From Clostridia bacterium (lineage in GTDB: Bacteria > Bacillota > Clostridia > Oscillospirales > CAG-272), in the NCBI GenBank assembly GCA_017960705.1, contig JAGCYR010000162.1, positions 1 to 14,207 on the forward strand: a stretch of 14,207 nucleotides of DNA, given 5' to 3'. Shown piece by piece: positions 14,155 to 14,207 of this stretch. The notes under the pieces are model-generated. The model worked only from the letters and a program-made list of their open reading frames with translations. It ran no database searches and was not told the origin of the DNA. Position 1 is the stretch's first letter. The number at the start of each line of letters is the position of its first letter. The translations under genes and the position numbers were made by a program.

Positions 14155-14188
14155 ATCTCCCTCTCCGCCGTTCGGCGGAGAGGGAGAT
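14155..14188 (+). terminator. 15-bp stem-loop after the methyltransferase gene
   Basis: A perfect 15-bp stem (14155-14169 with 14174-14188) closes a GTTC loop three bases after the methyltransferase stop codon. No T run follows on the plus strand (TCGTATGATTTG), so termination efficiency is doubtful, but its position favours a 3'-end role. Confidence 0.7.
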
Positions 14189-14207
14189 TCGTATGATTTG
14201 AGGTTTA

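Overview
The window looks like chromosome from a GC-rich member of the Clostridia (Bacillota), probably an uncultured gut-type Oscillospirales or Christensenellales relative. The support is family content plus expression signals: TTGACA/TATAAT-type promoters with 17-18 base spacing, AGGAGG-type ribosome sites, frequent TTG starts, Gram-positive lipoproteins, and PqqD/HPr-kinase-like/S26-like genes of a kind familiar from this class. The taxon is an inference.

Layout. From 11 to about 11,580 all genes lie on the minus strand. Reading in the direction of transcription, the first cassette (11578 down to 6976) encodes a small lipoprotein, a 1339-residue secreted endonuclease/exonuclease/phosphatase (EEP) protein and a 46-residue peptide, and ends in a strong terminator. 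The second cassette (promoter 6734 down to 1973) repeats the same order with a 79-residue lipoprotein, a 1399-residue secreted EEP protein, a nearly identical 46-residue peptide and a matching terminator. Then come a 308-base gap with repeat-like inverted sequences, a three-gene operon (HPr-kinase-like ATPase, PqqD-like carrier/recognition protein, S24/S26 signal-peptidase-like protein), and a tRNA-Met gene with its own promoter. On the plus strand an AraC-type regulator diverges from the first cassette. It is followed by an array of five small hairpins, an RsmF-type rRNA m5C methyltransferase gene and a final 15-bp stem-loop.

How the genes may work together (inference). The two cassettes are paralogous. 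Each EEP protein has a signal peptide, a variable N-terminal part (two near-identical 227-residue repeats in one copy, a GLUG-like beta-helix in the other), lectin/LamG-like beta-sandwich modules, a conserved domain of unknown function and a C-terminal EEP domain with its catalytic residues. The lipoproteins carry Thr/Pro/Glu-rich stalks ending in a shared Tyr-Ser/Thr-Lys-Asn-Tyr tail. The short peptides have no signal peptide and look like modified-peptide precursors. The nearby PqqD-like, kinase-like and protease-like genes are the kind of proteins that recognise, modify and cut such precursors. The divergent AraC gene is the obvious candidate regulator, with two exact 10-base repeats 52 bases apart flanking its promoter. 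The candidate new system is therefore the duplicated lipoprotein - secreted EEP - short peptide cassette next to a minimal peptide-maturation operon.
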